This document shows positions 53,141-64,000 of a DNA stretch of 64,000 nucleotides, piece after piece (position 1 is the first letter of the stretch; every line of letters starts with the position of its first letter). The notes beneath the pieces are model-generated. The model worked only from the letters and a program-made list of their open reading frames with translations. It had not been told where the DNA came from and did no database searches. The stretch lies in contig JARWKL010000008.1 in the NCBI GenBank assembly GCA_029961685.1, positions 24,191,119 to 24,255,118 on the forward strand, in the 5' to 3' direction. Source of the stretch: Aristolochia californica (Eukaryota; Streptophyta; Magnoliopsida; Piperales; Aristolochiaceae). A program made the position numbers and the translations under genes.

Positions 53141-53160
53141 TGCAAAAAAAAATTTCACGT
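53141..53160 (+). repeat. Second, independent ~35-bp deletion at the A/T-run site
   Basis: TGC plus an A-run joins AATTTCACG, the same segment lost near 11490 but on a block V background 41 kb away (interval 644 bp). Confidence 0.8.
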
Positions 53161-54613
53161 ACCAAAAAGGAACACCAAAGTTTTGGTACCCATGTTTGGG
53201 AAATTCCACTAGTTCAACCCCTAATAGCTTGGTGGAATTTTATAAGAAAGAGATTTCTAATTGATCCAAACATGTTTTAAATGTGGGGGATATGCATGCC
53301 AGAAACATGTTGAAGATGCTAAAGACCTAATGATCCAAAAAATTCAAAGAGTATAAAAAGGTGAATTCTCAAGTTAACGAGTGGACCAGAGCCTAACAAC
53401 CCACTTTTGTCCTATTTTATAAAAAGTGGACCTAACAATCTTAGATCATCATGAATGTTTAGATCGATTAATGGTGTGTAACGGCTATAATTTTAGTTAG
53501 AAATGACTTATTGTTTGGGAGTCAACATTGAGACAAAATACCTCCTCCCTCTTCCGATGATTGCGAAACCAAAAATATATAAAAAAAAACCTAGTTTACA
53601 ATCCTTTAAAAATCATAGATACTTTTTGGAATTATCTTCCTCTGCATTCGAGTATTTCCATTTTGGATGTTCAATTTTTTTTCTAATCCAAACTTGAGTT
53701 TTCTCTCTCCCATTTTTGTCGTAAATGAAAAAGATAAGGCAAATAGATCACAACAAAATAAAAATTTTCGAGTTTATGAAAGCAAAAAAATTTGAAAACA
53801 ATAATAAATGTAAGAGAAGAAATTTATTTCACGCATCAAATATGAACACCAAAGTTTTGATACCCATGTTTGGGAAATTCCACTAGTACAACCCCTAATA
53901 GCTTGGTGGAATTTTATAAGAAAGAGATTTCTAATTGATCCTAACTTATTTTTAATGTGGCGGATATGCATGCCAGAAGCATGTTGAAGATGCTAATGCC
54001 CTAATGATCCAAAAATTTCAAAAGTAGAAGAAGTTGAATTCTCAAGTTAACGAGTGGACTAGAGCCTAACAACCCAATTTTTGCCTATTTTACAAAAAGT
54101 GGACCTAACAATCTTAGATCATCATGAATGTTTTGATTGATTAATGATGTGTAATGGCTATAATTTTAGTTAGAAATGACTTATGGTTTGGGAGTCAACA
54201 CTTAGATAAAAATGCCTCCCCCCTCTTCCGATGATTGCGAAACCCAAAATATATAAAAAAAACAAAAAGAGTTTACAATCCTTAAATAAACACAGATACT
54301 TTTTTGAATTATCTCTCTCAGCATTCACGCATTTCCAGTTTGTTTGTGCAATTTTTTTTCTAATCCGAACTTGAGTTTTCACTCTCCCATATTTGTCGTA
54401 AACTATAAAGATAAGACAAAGATCACAACAAAATGAAACTTTTAGAATTTAAGTATGCAAAAAAAAATTAAAATAATAATAAATGTAAGTGAAGAAAATT
54501 TTTGCACGCACCGAAAAATGAACTCCAAAGTTTTGTTACACATGTTTTTGAAATTCCACTAGTACAACCCCTAATAGCTTGGTGCAATTTTATAAAAAAG
54601 AGATTTCTAATTG

Positions 54614-54721
54614 GTCCTAACATGTTTTAAATGTGGTGAATACGCATGCAAAAAACATATTGAAGATGCTAAAGACCTAATGATCCAAAAATTTCAAGGA
54701 ATAGAAAAAGTTTTGTAACTA
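54614..54721 (+). repeat. 108-bp partial monomer inserted by unequal exchange
   Basis: A landmark segment (54614) runs to AATAGAAAAAGTTTTG and then returns to TAACTAATTCTAACATG, a second landmark only 108 bp later. The partial copy shares rare variants with the monomer at 55395 (GGTGCAATTTTA, ACATATTGAAGATGC, CTAAAGACC, AAGGAATAG), 781 bp on. It is best read as an out-of-register exchange involving that neighbour. Confidence 0.85.
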
Positions 54722-56395
54722 ATTCTAACATGTTTTAAATGTGGTGGATATCCATGCAAGAAACATGTTGAAGATGCTAATGACCTAATGATCCAAAAAT
54801 TTCATAGAGTACAAAAGTTGAATTCTCAAGTTAACGTGTAGACTAGAGCCTAACAACCCACTTTTTGCCAATTTTACAAAAAGTGGACCTAACAATCATA
54901 GATCATCGTGAATTTTTGATCGATTAATGATGTGTAACGGCTACAATTTTAGTTAGAAATGACTTATGGTTTGAGAGTCAACACTTCGATAAAAATGCCT
55001 CCCCCTCTTCCGATGACTGTCAAACCAAAAGTATATAAAAAACTTAAAAGAGCTTACAATCCTTAAAAAATCACAAATACTATTTGGAATTATCTCTCTC
55101 AGCATCCTACATTTCCATTATGGATGTTCAATTTTTTTTCTAAACCAAACTTGAGTTTTCATTCTCCCATTTTTGTCGTAAACAAAAAAGATAAGGTAAA
55201 TAGATCACAAAAAAATGAAAATTGAAGAGTTTATTTGTTCAAAAAAATTTGAAAACATTAATAAATGTAAGTGAGGAAAATTTTTTCATGCACCAAAACT
55301 GAACACCAAAGTTTTGTTACCCATGTTTGGGATATTCCACTAGTACAACCCCCAATTACTTGGTGCAATTTTATTAAAAAGAGATTTCTAATTGATCCTA
55401 ACATGTTTTAAATGTGGTGGATACGCATGCCAAAAACATATTGAAGATGCTAAAGACCTAATGATCCAAAAATTTCAAGGAATAGAAAAAGTTGAATTCT
55501 CAATTTAACATATGGACCAGAGCCTAACAACCCACTTTTTGCCTATTTCACAAAAACCGGACCTAACAATCATAGATCTTCATGAATGTTTTGATCGATT
55601 AATGATGTGTAACGGCTACACTTTTATTTAGAAATGACTTATAGTTTGAGATTCAACACTTAGATAAAAATGCCTCCCCCCTCTTCCGATGACTGCAAAA
55701 CCCAAAAAATATATAAAAAACTAAAAGAGTTTACAATCCTTAAAAAATCATAGATTCTTTTTGGAATTATCTTTCTCAGCGTTCGTACATTTCCATCTTG
55801 GATGTTCAATTTTTTTACTAATCCAAACTTGAGTTTTCACTCTCAAACTTTTGTCGTAAATTAAAAAGTTAAGGCAAATAGATCAAAACAAAATGAAAAT
55901 TTTAGAGTTTATGTATGCAAAACAAATTAAAAAAAATAATAAAAGTAAGTTAAGAAAAATTTTTCACGTACCAAAAATGAACACCAATGTTTTGTTACCC
56001 ATGTTTGGGAAATTCCACTAGCACAACCCCTAATAGAATGGTGGAATTTTATAAGAAAGAGATTTCTAATTGATCCTAACATGTTTTAAAAGTGGTGGAT
56101 ATGCATGTCAAAAACATGTTGAAGATGCTACTCACCTAATGATCCAAAAATTTCAAAGAGTAGAAAAAGTTGAATTCTCAAGTTAACGTGTGGACCAGAG
56201 CCTAACAACCCACTTTTTGCCTATTTTATAAAAAGTGGACCAAACAATCATAGGTCATCGTGAATATTTTGTTCGATTAATGATGTGTAACGGCTATAAT
56301 TTTAGTTAGAAATGACTTATGGTTTGGGAGTCAACACTTAGATAAAAATGCCTGCCCCCTCTTCCGATGTCTGCGAAACCAAAAATATATAAAAA

Positions 56396-56510
56396 AAACT
56401 TAAACAATCCTTAAAAAATCAAAAATGCGTTTTTGAATTATCTCTCTCAGCATTCGTGCATTTCCATTTTGGATGTTCATTTTTTTTTAATCCATACTAG
56501 ATCACAACAA
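56396..56510 (+). repeat. Doubly deleted stretch of a monomer
   Basis: Two losses lie close together: about 8 bp at 56396-56406 and about 57 bp at 56490-56502, where TTTTAATCCATAC joins TAGATCACAAC. The interval from 56073 to the next landmark is 619 bp. Confidence 0.75.
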
Positions 56511-59500
56511 AATGAAAATTTTAGAATTTAATTATGCAAAAATTTTTGAAAAAAAAGATAAACATAAGTGAAGAAAATTTTTTCACGCCCCAAAAGTGTA
56601 TACCAAAGTTTCGTTACCCATGTTTTGGAAATTCCACTAGTACAACCCCAAATAGCTTAGTGAAATTTCATAAGAAATAGATTTCTAATTAATCCTAACA
56701 TGTTTTAAAAATGGTGGATATGCATGCCAGAAACATGTTGAAGATAGTAATGACCTAATGATGAAAAAATTCTGAGTAGAAAAAGTAGAATTCTCAAGTT
56801 ATCGTGTAGTCCAGAGCCTAACAACCTACTTTTTGCCTATTTTACAAAATATGGACCTGACAATCATAGATCATCGTGAATGTTTTGATCGATTAACGAT
56901 GTGGAATGGTTATAATTTTAGTTACAAATTACTTATGGTTTGGGAGTCAACACTTAGAAAAAAAGGCCTCCCCCCTCTTCCGATGATTGTGAAACCCAAA
57001 ATATATAAAAAAAACTTAAAGAGTTTACAATCCTTAAAAAATCATAGATAATTTTAGGAATTATCCCTCTCAGCATCCGTGGATTTCCATTTTGAATGTT
57101 AAATTTTTTTTCTAATCCAAACTTGAGTTTTCACTCTCCCTTTTTTATCGTAAAAATAAAAAGATAAGGCAAACAGATCAAAACAAAATAAAAATTTTAG
57201 AGTTTAGGTATGCAAAAAAAATATGAAAACAATAATAAATGAAAGAGAACAAAATTGTTTCATGCACCAAAACTGAACAGCAAATTTTTGTTTCCCATGT
57301 TTGCAAAATTCCATTAGTACAACCCCAAATAGCTTATTGGAATTTTAGAAGAAAGAGATTTCTAATTGATCTTAACATGTTTTAAATGTGGAGGACACGC
57401 ATGCCAGAAACATGTTGAAGATGCTAATGACCTAATGATCCTAAAATTTCAAGGAGTAGAAAAAGTTGAATTCTCAAGTTAACGTGTGGACTAGAGCCTA
57501 ACAACCCACTTATTACCTATTTTACAAAAAGCGGACCTTACAATCATAGATCATCGTGAATGTTTGGATCGATTAATCTTGTGTAATGGCTGAAATTTTA
57601 GTCAGAAATAACTTATGGTTTGGGAGTCAACACTTTGAAAAAAATGCCACCCCTCTCTTCTGATAATTGCGAAACCCAAAATATACAAAAAAAACTAAAA
57701 GAGTTTACAATCCTTAAAAAATCATAGATACTTTTTTGAATTGTCTCTCTCAGCATTCGTGCATTTCCATTTTGGAAGTTAAATTTTTTTTCTAATCCAA
57801 ACTTGAGTTTTCACTCTCCCCTTTTTATCATAAAAAAAAAAGATAAGGCAAATAGATCACAACAAAATAAAAATTTTAGTGTTTAGGTATGCAAAAAAAT
57901 ATGAAAACAATAATAAATGTTAGTGAAGAAATTTTTTTCACACACCAAAAATGAACACCAAAGTTTAGTTACCCATGTTTTGGAAATTCCACTAGTACAA
58001 CCACGAATAGCTTGGTGGAATTTTATAAGAAAGAGATTTCTAATTAATCCTAACATGTTGTAAATGCGGTGGATACGCATGCCAAAAATATGTTGACGAT
58101 GCTAATAACCTAATCATCCAAAAATTTCAAGGAGTAGAAAAAGTTGAATTCTCACGTTAACGGGTGGACCAGAGCCCAACAACCCACTTTTTGCCTATTT
58201 TACAAAAAGCGGACCTAACAATCATAGATCATCGTGAATGTTTTGATCGATTAATGATGTGTAATGGCAGTAATTTTAGTTAGAAATGACTTAGGGTTTG
58301 GGGGTCAACACTTAGATAAAAATGCCTCCCCCCTCTTCCGATGACTGTGAAGCCCAAAATATATAAAAAAAACTACAAGATTTTACAATCCTTAAAAAAT
58401 CACAGATACTTTTTGGAATTATCTCTCTCGTCATTCGTGCATTTGCATTTTGGATGTTCAATATTTTTTCTAATCCAAACTTTAGTTTTCACTCTCCCAT
58501 TTTTCTCGTAAACAAAAGAGATAAGGCAAATAGATCACAACAAAATGAAAATTTTAGATTTTAAGTGTGCAAAAAAATTTGAAAACAATAATAAATGTAT
58601 GTGAAGAAAAAATTTTCACGCACTAAAACTGAACACCAAAGTTTTGTTACACATATTTTGGAAATTCCACTAGTACAACCCCTAATAGCTTGGTGGAATT
58701 TTATAATAAAAGGATTTGTAATTGATCCTAACATGTTTTAAATGTGGTGGATATCCATTCATGAAACATGTTGAAGATGCTAATGACCTACTGATCCAAA
58801 AATTTCCTGGAGTAGAAAAAGTTGAATTCTCAAGTTAACGTGTAGAATAGAGCCTAACAACCCACTTTTTGCCTATTTAACAAAAAGTAGACCTAACAAT
58901 CATACATCATAGTGAATGTTTTGATCAATTAATGATGTGTTACGGCTATAATTTTAGTTAGAAATGACTTATGGTTTGGTAGTCAACACTAAGATAAAAA
59001 TGCCTCCCCCCTCTTCCGATGACTGCGAAACCCAAAATATATAAAAACACTAAAAGAGTTTACAATCCTTAAAAAATCACAGATATTTAATGGAATTATC
59101 TCTCTCAGCATTCGTGCATTTCCAATTTGGATGATCAATTTTTTTTCTAATCCAAACTTTAGTTTTCACCCTCCCATTTTTGCCATAAAAAAAAAAAAGC
59201 CAAATAGATCCAAACAAAATGAAAATTTAAGAGTTTATGTATGGAAAAAAATTTGAAAACAATAATAAATGTAAGTGCAGAAAATTTTTCACGCATGAAA
59301 AATGAACACCAAAGTTTTGTTACCCATGTTTTGGAAATTCCACTAGTACAATCCCTAGTAGCATGGTAGAATTCTATATGAAAGAGATTTCTAATTGATC
59401 CTAACATGTTTTAAATGTTGTGGATATGCAAGCCAGAAACATGTTGAAGATGCTAATGACCTAATGATCCAATAATTTCAAGGAGTTGAAAAACTTGAAT

Positions 59501-62500
59501 TCTCAAGTGAACATGTGGACCTGAGCCTAACAACCCATTTTTTGCCTATTTTACAAAAAGCGGACCTAACAATCATAGATCATCGTGAATATTTTGATCG
59601 ATTAATGATTTGTAACAGCTATAATTTTAGTTAGAAATGACTTATGGTTCGGGAGTCAACACTTTGATAAAAATGCCTCCCCCCTCTTCCGATAATTGTG
59701 AAACCCAAAATATATAAATAAAATTAAAAGAGTTTACTATCCTGAAAAAATCACAGGTACTTTTTGAATTTATCTCCCTCAACTTTCGTGCATTTCCATT
59801 TTTGATGTTCAATTTTTTTTCTAATACAAACTTGAGTTTTAACACTCCCATTTTTGTCTCGGACAAAAAAGATAAGGCAAATAGATCACTACAAAATGAA
59901 AATTTAAGCGTTCATGTAACCGAAAAAAATTGAAAACAAAAATAAATGTAAGTGCAGAATTTTTTTTCACGCACCAAAAATGAACACCAAATTTTTGTTA
60001 CCCATGTTTTGGAAATTCCACTAGTACAATCCCTAATAGCAAGGCCGAATTTTATAAGAAAGAGATTTCTAATTGAGCCTAACATGTTTTAAATGTGGTG
60101 GATGTGCATGCCAGAAACATGTTGAAGATGCTAATGACCTATTGATCCAAAGATTTCAAGAAGTAGAAAAAGTTGAATTCTCAAGTTAACGTGTGGCCAG
60201 AGCCTAACAACCCAATGTTTGCCTATTTTACAAAAAGCGGATGTAACAATCATAGATCATCGTGAATATTTTGATCGATTAATGATGTGTAACAGCTATA
60301 ATTTTAGTTAGAAATGACTTATGCTTTGGGAGTAAACACTTAGATAAAAATGCTTCCCCCCTCTTCCGATGACTGCGAAACCCTAAATATATAAAAAAAA
60401 ACATAAAGAGGTTACAATCCTTAAAATATCACAGATACTTTTTTGAATTATCTCTCTCAGCATTCCTGCATTTCCATTTTGGATGTTCAATTTTTTTCTA
60501 ATCCAAACTTGAGTGAAAACTCTCCCATTTTTTTCGTAAATAAAAAAGATAAGGCAAATAGATCACAACAAAATGAAAATTTTAGTGTTTACGTGTGCAA
60601 AAAAATTTGAAAACAATATTAAATGTAAGTGAAATTTTTTTTTTCAAGCACCAAAAATGAACACCAAAGTTTTGTTACCAAATTTTGGGAAATTCCACTA
60701 GTAGAACCCCTAATAGCTTGGTGGAATTTTATAAGAAAGAGATTTGTAATTGATCCTAACATGTTTTAAATGTGGTGGATACGCGTGCCAAAAACATGTT
60801 GAAGATGCTAATGACCTAATGATCAAAAACTTTCAAGGAGTAGAAAAATTTGTATTATCAAGTTATCGAGTAGACCAGTGTCTAACTACCCACTTTTTTC
60901 CTATTTGACGAAAAGCGGACCTAACAATCATAGATCATCGTGAATGTTTTGATAGTTTAATGATGTGTAACAACTATAATTTTAGTTAGAAATGACTTAT
61001 GGTTTGGGAGTTAACACTTAGATAAAAATGCCTCCCCACTCTTCCGATGATTGCAAAACCCAAAATATATAAAAAAAACTAAAAGAGTTTACAGTCCGTA
61101 AAAAATCACAGATACTTTTTGGAATTGTCTCTCTCAGCATTCGTGCATTTCCATTTTGGATGATCAATTTTTTTTTCTAATCCAAACTTGAGTTTTCACT
61201 CTCCCATTTTTGTCGTAATAAAAAAAGATGAGGCAAATAGATTACAGCAAAATGAAAATTTTAAAGTTTATGTATGCAAAAAAAATTGAAAACAATAATA
61301 AATGTAAGTGCAGAAAAAAATTTCACGCACAAAAAATGAACACCAAAGTTTTGTTACCTATGTTTTGGAAATTCCACTAGTACAACTCCTAATAGCATGG
61401 TGGAATTTTATAAGAAAGAGATTTCTAATTGATCCTAACATGTTTTAAATGTGGTGGATATGCATGTGAGAAACATGTTGAAGATGCCAATGACCTAATG
61501 ATCCAAAAATTTCAAGGAGTAGAAAAAGTTGAATTCACAAGTTAACGTGTGGACCAAAGCCTAACAACGAACTTTTTGCCTATTTTACAAAAAGTGGACC
61601 TAACAATCATAGATCATCGTGAATATTTTGATCGATTAATGATGTGTAACGGCTATAATTTTAGTTAGACATGACTTATGGTTTGGCAGTACACACTTAG
61701 ATAAAAATGCCACCGCCCTCTTCCGATGACAGCGAAACCCAACATATATAAAAAAAACTTAAAGAGTTTACAATCCTGAAAAAATCACAGAAACTTTTTT
61801 GAATTATCTCTCTCAGCATTTGTACATTTCCATTTTGGATGTTCAATTTTTTTTCTAATCCATACTTGAATTTTCACTCTGCCATTTTTGTCATAAACAA
61901 ATAAGATAATGCAAATAGATCACAACAAAATGAAAATTTTAGAGTTTATGTATGCAAAAAAGTTTGAAAACAATAATAAATGTAACTGAAGAAAATTTTT
62001 TCATGCACAAAAAATTAACACCAAAGTTTTGTTACCCATGTTTGGGAAATTCCACTAGTACAACCTCTAATGGCAATGTGGAATTTTAAAAGAGAGGTTT
62101 CTAATTGATCCTAACATATTTTAAATGTTGTGGATACGCATGCCAGAAATAGGTTGAAGATGCTAATGACCTAACGATCCAAAAATTTGAAGGAGTAGAA
62201 AAAGTTGAATTCTCAATTTAACATGTGGACCAGAGCCAAACAACACACTTTCTACCTATTTTACAAAAAATGGACCTAACAATCATAGATCATCGGGAAT
62301 GTTTTGTATGATTAATGATGTATAACGGCTTAAATTTTAGTTAGAAATGACTTATAGTTTGGGAGTCAACGCTTAGATAAAATTGCCTCGCCCCTCTTCC
62401 GATGATTGTGAAATCCAAAATAAAAAAAAAAGCTAAAAGAGTTTACAATCGTTAAAAAATCACAAATACTTTTTGGAATTTTCTCTCTTAGCATTCGTGC

Positions 62501-63460
62501 ATTTCCATTTTTATGTTAAATTTTTTTTCTAATCCAAACTTGAGTTTTCACTCTCCCTTTTTTGTAATAAAAAAAAGATAAGGCAAATAGATCACAAAAA
62601 AATGAAAATTTTAGAGTTTAGGTATGCAAAAAAATTTGAAAACAATAATAAATGGAAGAGAAGAAAATATTTTCACGCACCAAAAATGAACACCAAAGTT
62701 TTGTTACCCATGTTTTGGAAATTCCACTAGTACAATCCCTAAGAGCTTGGTGGAATTTTATAAGAAAGGGATTTCTAATTCATCCGAAAATGTTTTAAAT
62801 GTGGTGGATATGCATGCCAGAAACATGTTGATGATGCAAATGACCTAAACATCCAAAAATTTCAAGGAGTAGAAAAAGCTGAATTCTCAAGTTAACGTGT
62901 GGACTAGAGCCTAACAACCAACTTTTTTCCTATTTTGCGAAAAGCGGACCTAAGAAACATAGATCATTGTGAATGTTTTGATCGATTAATGATGTGTAAC
63001 GGCTATAATTTTAGTTAGAAATGACATATGGTTTGACAGTGACCACTTAGATGAAAATGCCTCCCCCCTCTTCCGATGATTGCACAACCCAAAATATACA
63101 AAAAAAACTAAAGGAGTTTACAATCCTTAAAAAATCATACATACTTTTTGGAATTGTCTCTCTCAGCATACGTGCAATTGCATTTTGGACGTTCAATTTT
63201 ATTTCTAATCCAAACTTGATTTTTCACTCTCCCATTTTTGTCGTAAAAAAAAAAAAGATAAGGCAAGTAGATCACAACAAAATGAAAATTTTTGAGTTTA
63301 TGTATGGAAAAAAATTTGAAAACAATAATTAAAGTAAGTGAAGAAAACATTTTCACGCACAAAAATGAACAACAAAGTGTTTTTACCCATGTTTTGGAAA
63401 TTCCACTAGTACAACCCCTAATAGCTTGGTGGAATTTTATAAGAAAGAGATTTCTAATTG

Positions 63461-64000
63461 ATCCTAACATGTTTTAAATGTGGTGGATATTCATTGCAGA
63501 AACATGTTGAAGATGCCAATGACCTAATGATCCAAAAATTTCAAGGAGTAGATAAAGTTGAATTCTCAAGTTAAAGTGTGGACCAGAGCCTAACAACACA
63601 GTTTTTACCTATTTTACAAAAAGCGGACCTAACAATCATAGATCTTCATGAATGTTTTGATCGATTAATGATGTGTAAAGGCTAAAATTTTAGTTAGAAA
63701 TGACTTATGGTTTGGGAGTCGACACTTAGATAAAAATGCCTACCCCCTCTTCCAAATATTGTGGAACCCAAAATATATAAAAATAACTAAAAGTGTTAAC
63801 AATCCTTAAAAAATCACAGATACTTTTTGGAATTATCTCCCTCAGCATTCATGCACTTCCATTTTGGATGGTAAATTTTTTTTCTATTCCAAACTTGAGT
63901 TTTCACTATCCCATTTTTGTCGTAAACAAAAAAGATAAAGCAAATAGATCACAAAAAAATGAAAAATTTAGAGTTTATGTATGCAAAAAAATTTGAAAAC
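63461..64000 (+). repeat. Last monomer, cut by the window edge
   Basis: About 540 bp of a block V monomer, ending in the A-rich segment. It has no sign of degeneration, so the array continues beyond the window. The same applies to the first 120 bp at the left edge. Confidence 0.9.

Larger units (their letters stand above)
1..64000 (+). repeat. Satellite DNA array, ~676-bp monomer, 98 landmark copies
   Basis: The entire window is a head-to-tail tandem array of one AT-rich monomer. I located the landmark GATCCTAACATGTTTT or a close variant 98 times; most intervals are 672-680 bp. All copies lie in the same orientation, and both window ends cut through a monomer. Copies differ from each other by an estimated 10-15% (by eye), with scattered substitutions, 1-2 bp indels in A/T runs, and a limited number of larger deletions. 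No transposon, unique DNA, gene or inverted block interrupts it. Long-monomer arrays of this scale are known from centromeric, pericentromeric and subtelomeric heterochromatin of eukaryotes; the location here is inferred. The family name and host species are not recognised. Confidence 0.98.
41601..64000 (+). repeat. Satellite block V (GTTACCC / AAAAAGTTG family)
   Basis: Satellite monomers only. Landmarks: 41522, 42201, 42874, 43552, 44186, 44821, 45448, 45886, 46567, 47246, 47922, 48600, 49262, 49937, 50614, 51284, 51959, 52620, 53264, 53938, 54614, 54722, 55395, 56073, 56692, 57369, 58047, 58725, 59398, 60076, 60753, 61432, 62108, 62782, 63461. Three linked markers define it: GAAAAAGTTGAATTC from about 41.6 kb, CATTCGTGC from 41.9 kb and GTTACCCATG from 42.1 kb. 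Each then dominates to the end, with few reversions (AAAAAATTGAATTC at about 46.65 and 48.01 kb). A subset of copies has GATACGCATGCC in the dyad spacer (48.6, 50.6, 54.65, 55.4, 58.1, 62.1 kb). Four consecutive monomers near the left edge are shortened. Confidence 0.9.

Noticed and set aside
63135..63470. 111-codon minus-strand open frame as a gene
   Set aside because: The same minus-strand frame appears in shorter or broken form in dozens of monomers (for example 48364-48609, 57883-58080). It is a shadow of the repeat without start context or conservation.
1..64000. CRISPR array or bacterial repeat region
   Set aside because: The repeat unit is about 676 bp with no short-repeat/unique-spacer structure, and no bacterial genes are present.
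1..64000. CENP-B box
   Set aside because: I found no match to the conserved TTCG-N4-A-N2-CGGG core in the monomers read; the dyad described here is different.
1..64000. Half-length (about 338 bp) basic unit
   Set aside because: The two halves of the monomer show no alignable similarity. The 321-bp units are deletions with a definable junction, not half monomers.
1..64000. Assignment to a named satellite family, for example of legumes
   Set aside because: The length and AT-richness resemble several long plant satellites, but I cannot match the sequence to any of them without a database search of the consensus.

Overview
The whole 64 kb window is one uninterrupted satellite DNA array. A single AT-rich monomer (about 676 bp, roughly 30% GC by eye) is repeated head to tail in one orientation from the first base to the last. 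I placed 98 occurrences of one landmark, the ATCC of the conserved motif GATCCTAACATGTTTT, from position 121 to 63461. Spacing is nearly always 672-680 bp; the exceptions are traceable deletions and one small duplication. Neither end of the array is inside the window. I see no protein-coding gene, RNA gene, CRISPR array, transposon insertion or unique sequence.

This is nuclear heterochromatin of a eukaryote, of the centromeric, pericentromeric or subtelomeric kind. Nearly every CpG in the monomer also occurs as TpG or CpA in other copies. That is the expected mark of cytosine methylation, and with the long AT-rich monomer it fits a plant best. I cannot name a species or a described satellite family from the sequence alone.

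The array is a mosaic of local variant families. Block I (1-25.1 kb, 38 landmarks) has the ancestral-looking set of variants and contains a five-monomer and two dimeric higher-order duplications. Block II (25.1-31.0 kb, 9 landmarks) has GGATGC in place of GCATGC and an extra TA in its TATA-like tract. Block III (31.0-40.2 kb, 14 landmarks) interleaves two haplotypes, A and B, in the order A B A B A A B A A B' x x A B'. It includes a 2.32 kb duplication whose two copies carry the same 321-bp truncated monomer. Block IV (40.2-41.6 kb) is a short transition. Block V (41.6-64 kb, 35 landmarks) is set off by three linked changes within about 1.2 kb, and near its left edge has four consecutive shortened monomers (43.6-46 kb).

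The parts do not work together as genes. The window records satellite evolution: unequal exchange, homogenisation over neighbouring units, microhomology deletions and CpG decay. The monomer has one notable candidate functional element, a 9-bp inverted repeat (AACATGTTT / AAACATGTT) around a 25-nt spacer, kept in most copies. All short open frames come from the AT-rich monomer read in different frames and are judged non-coding.
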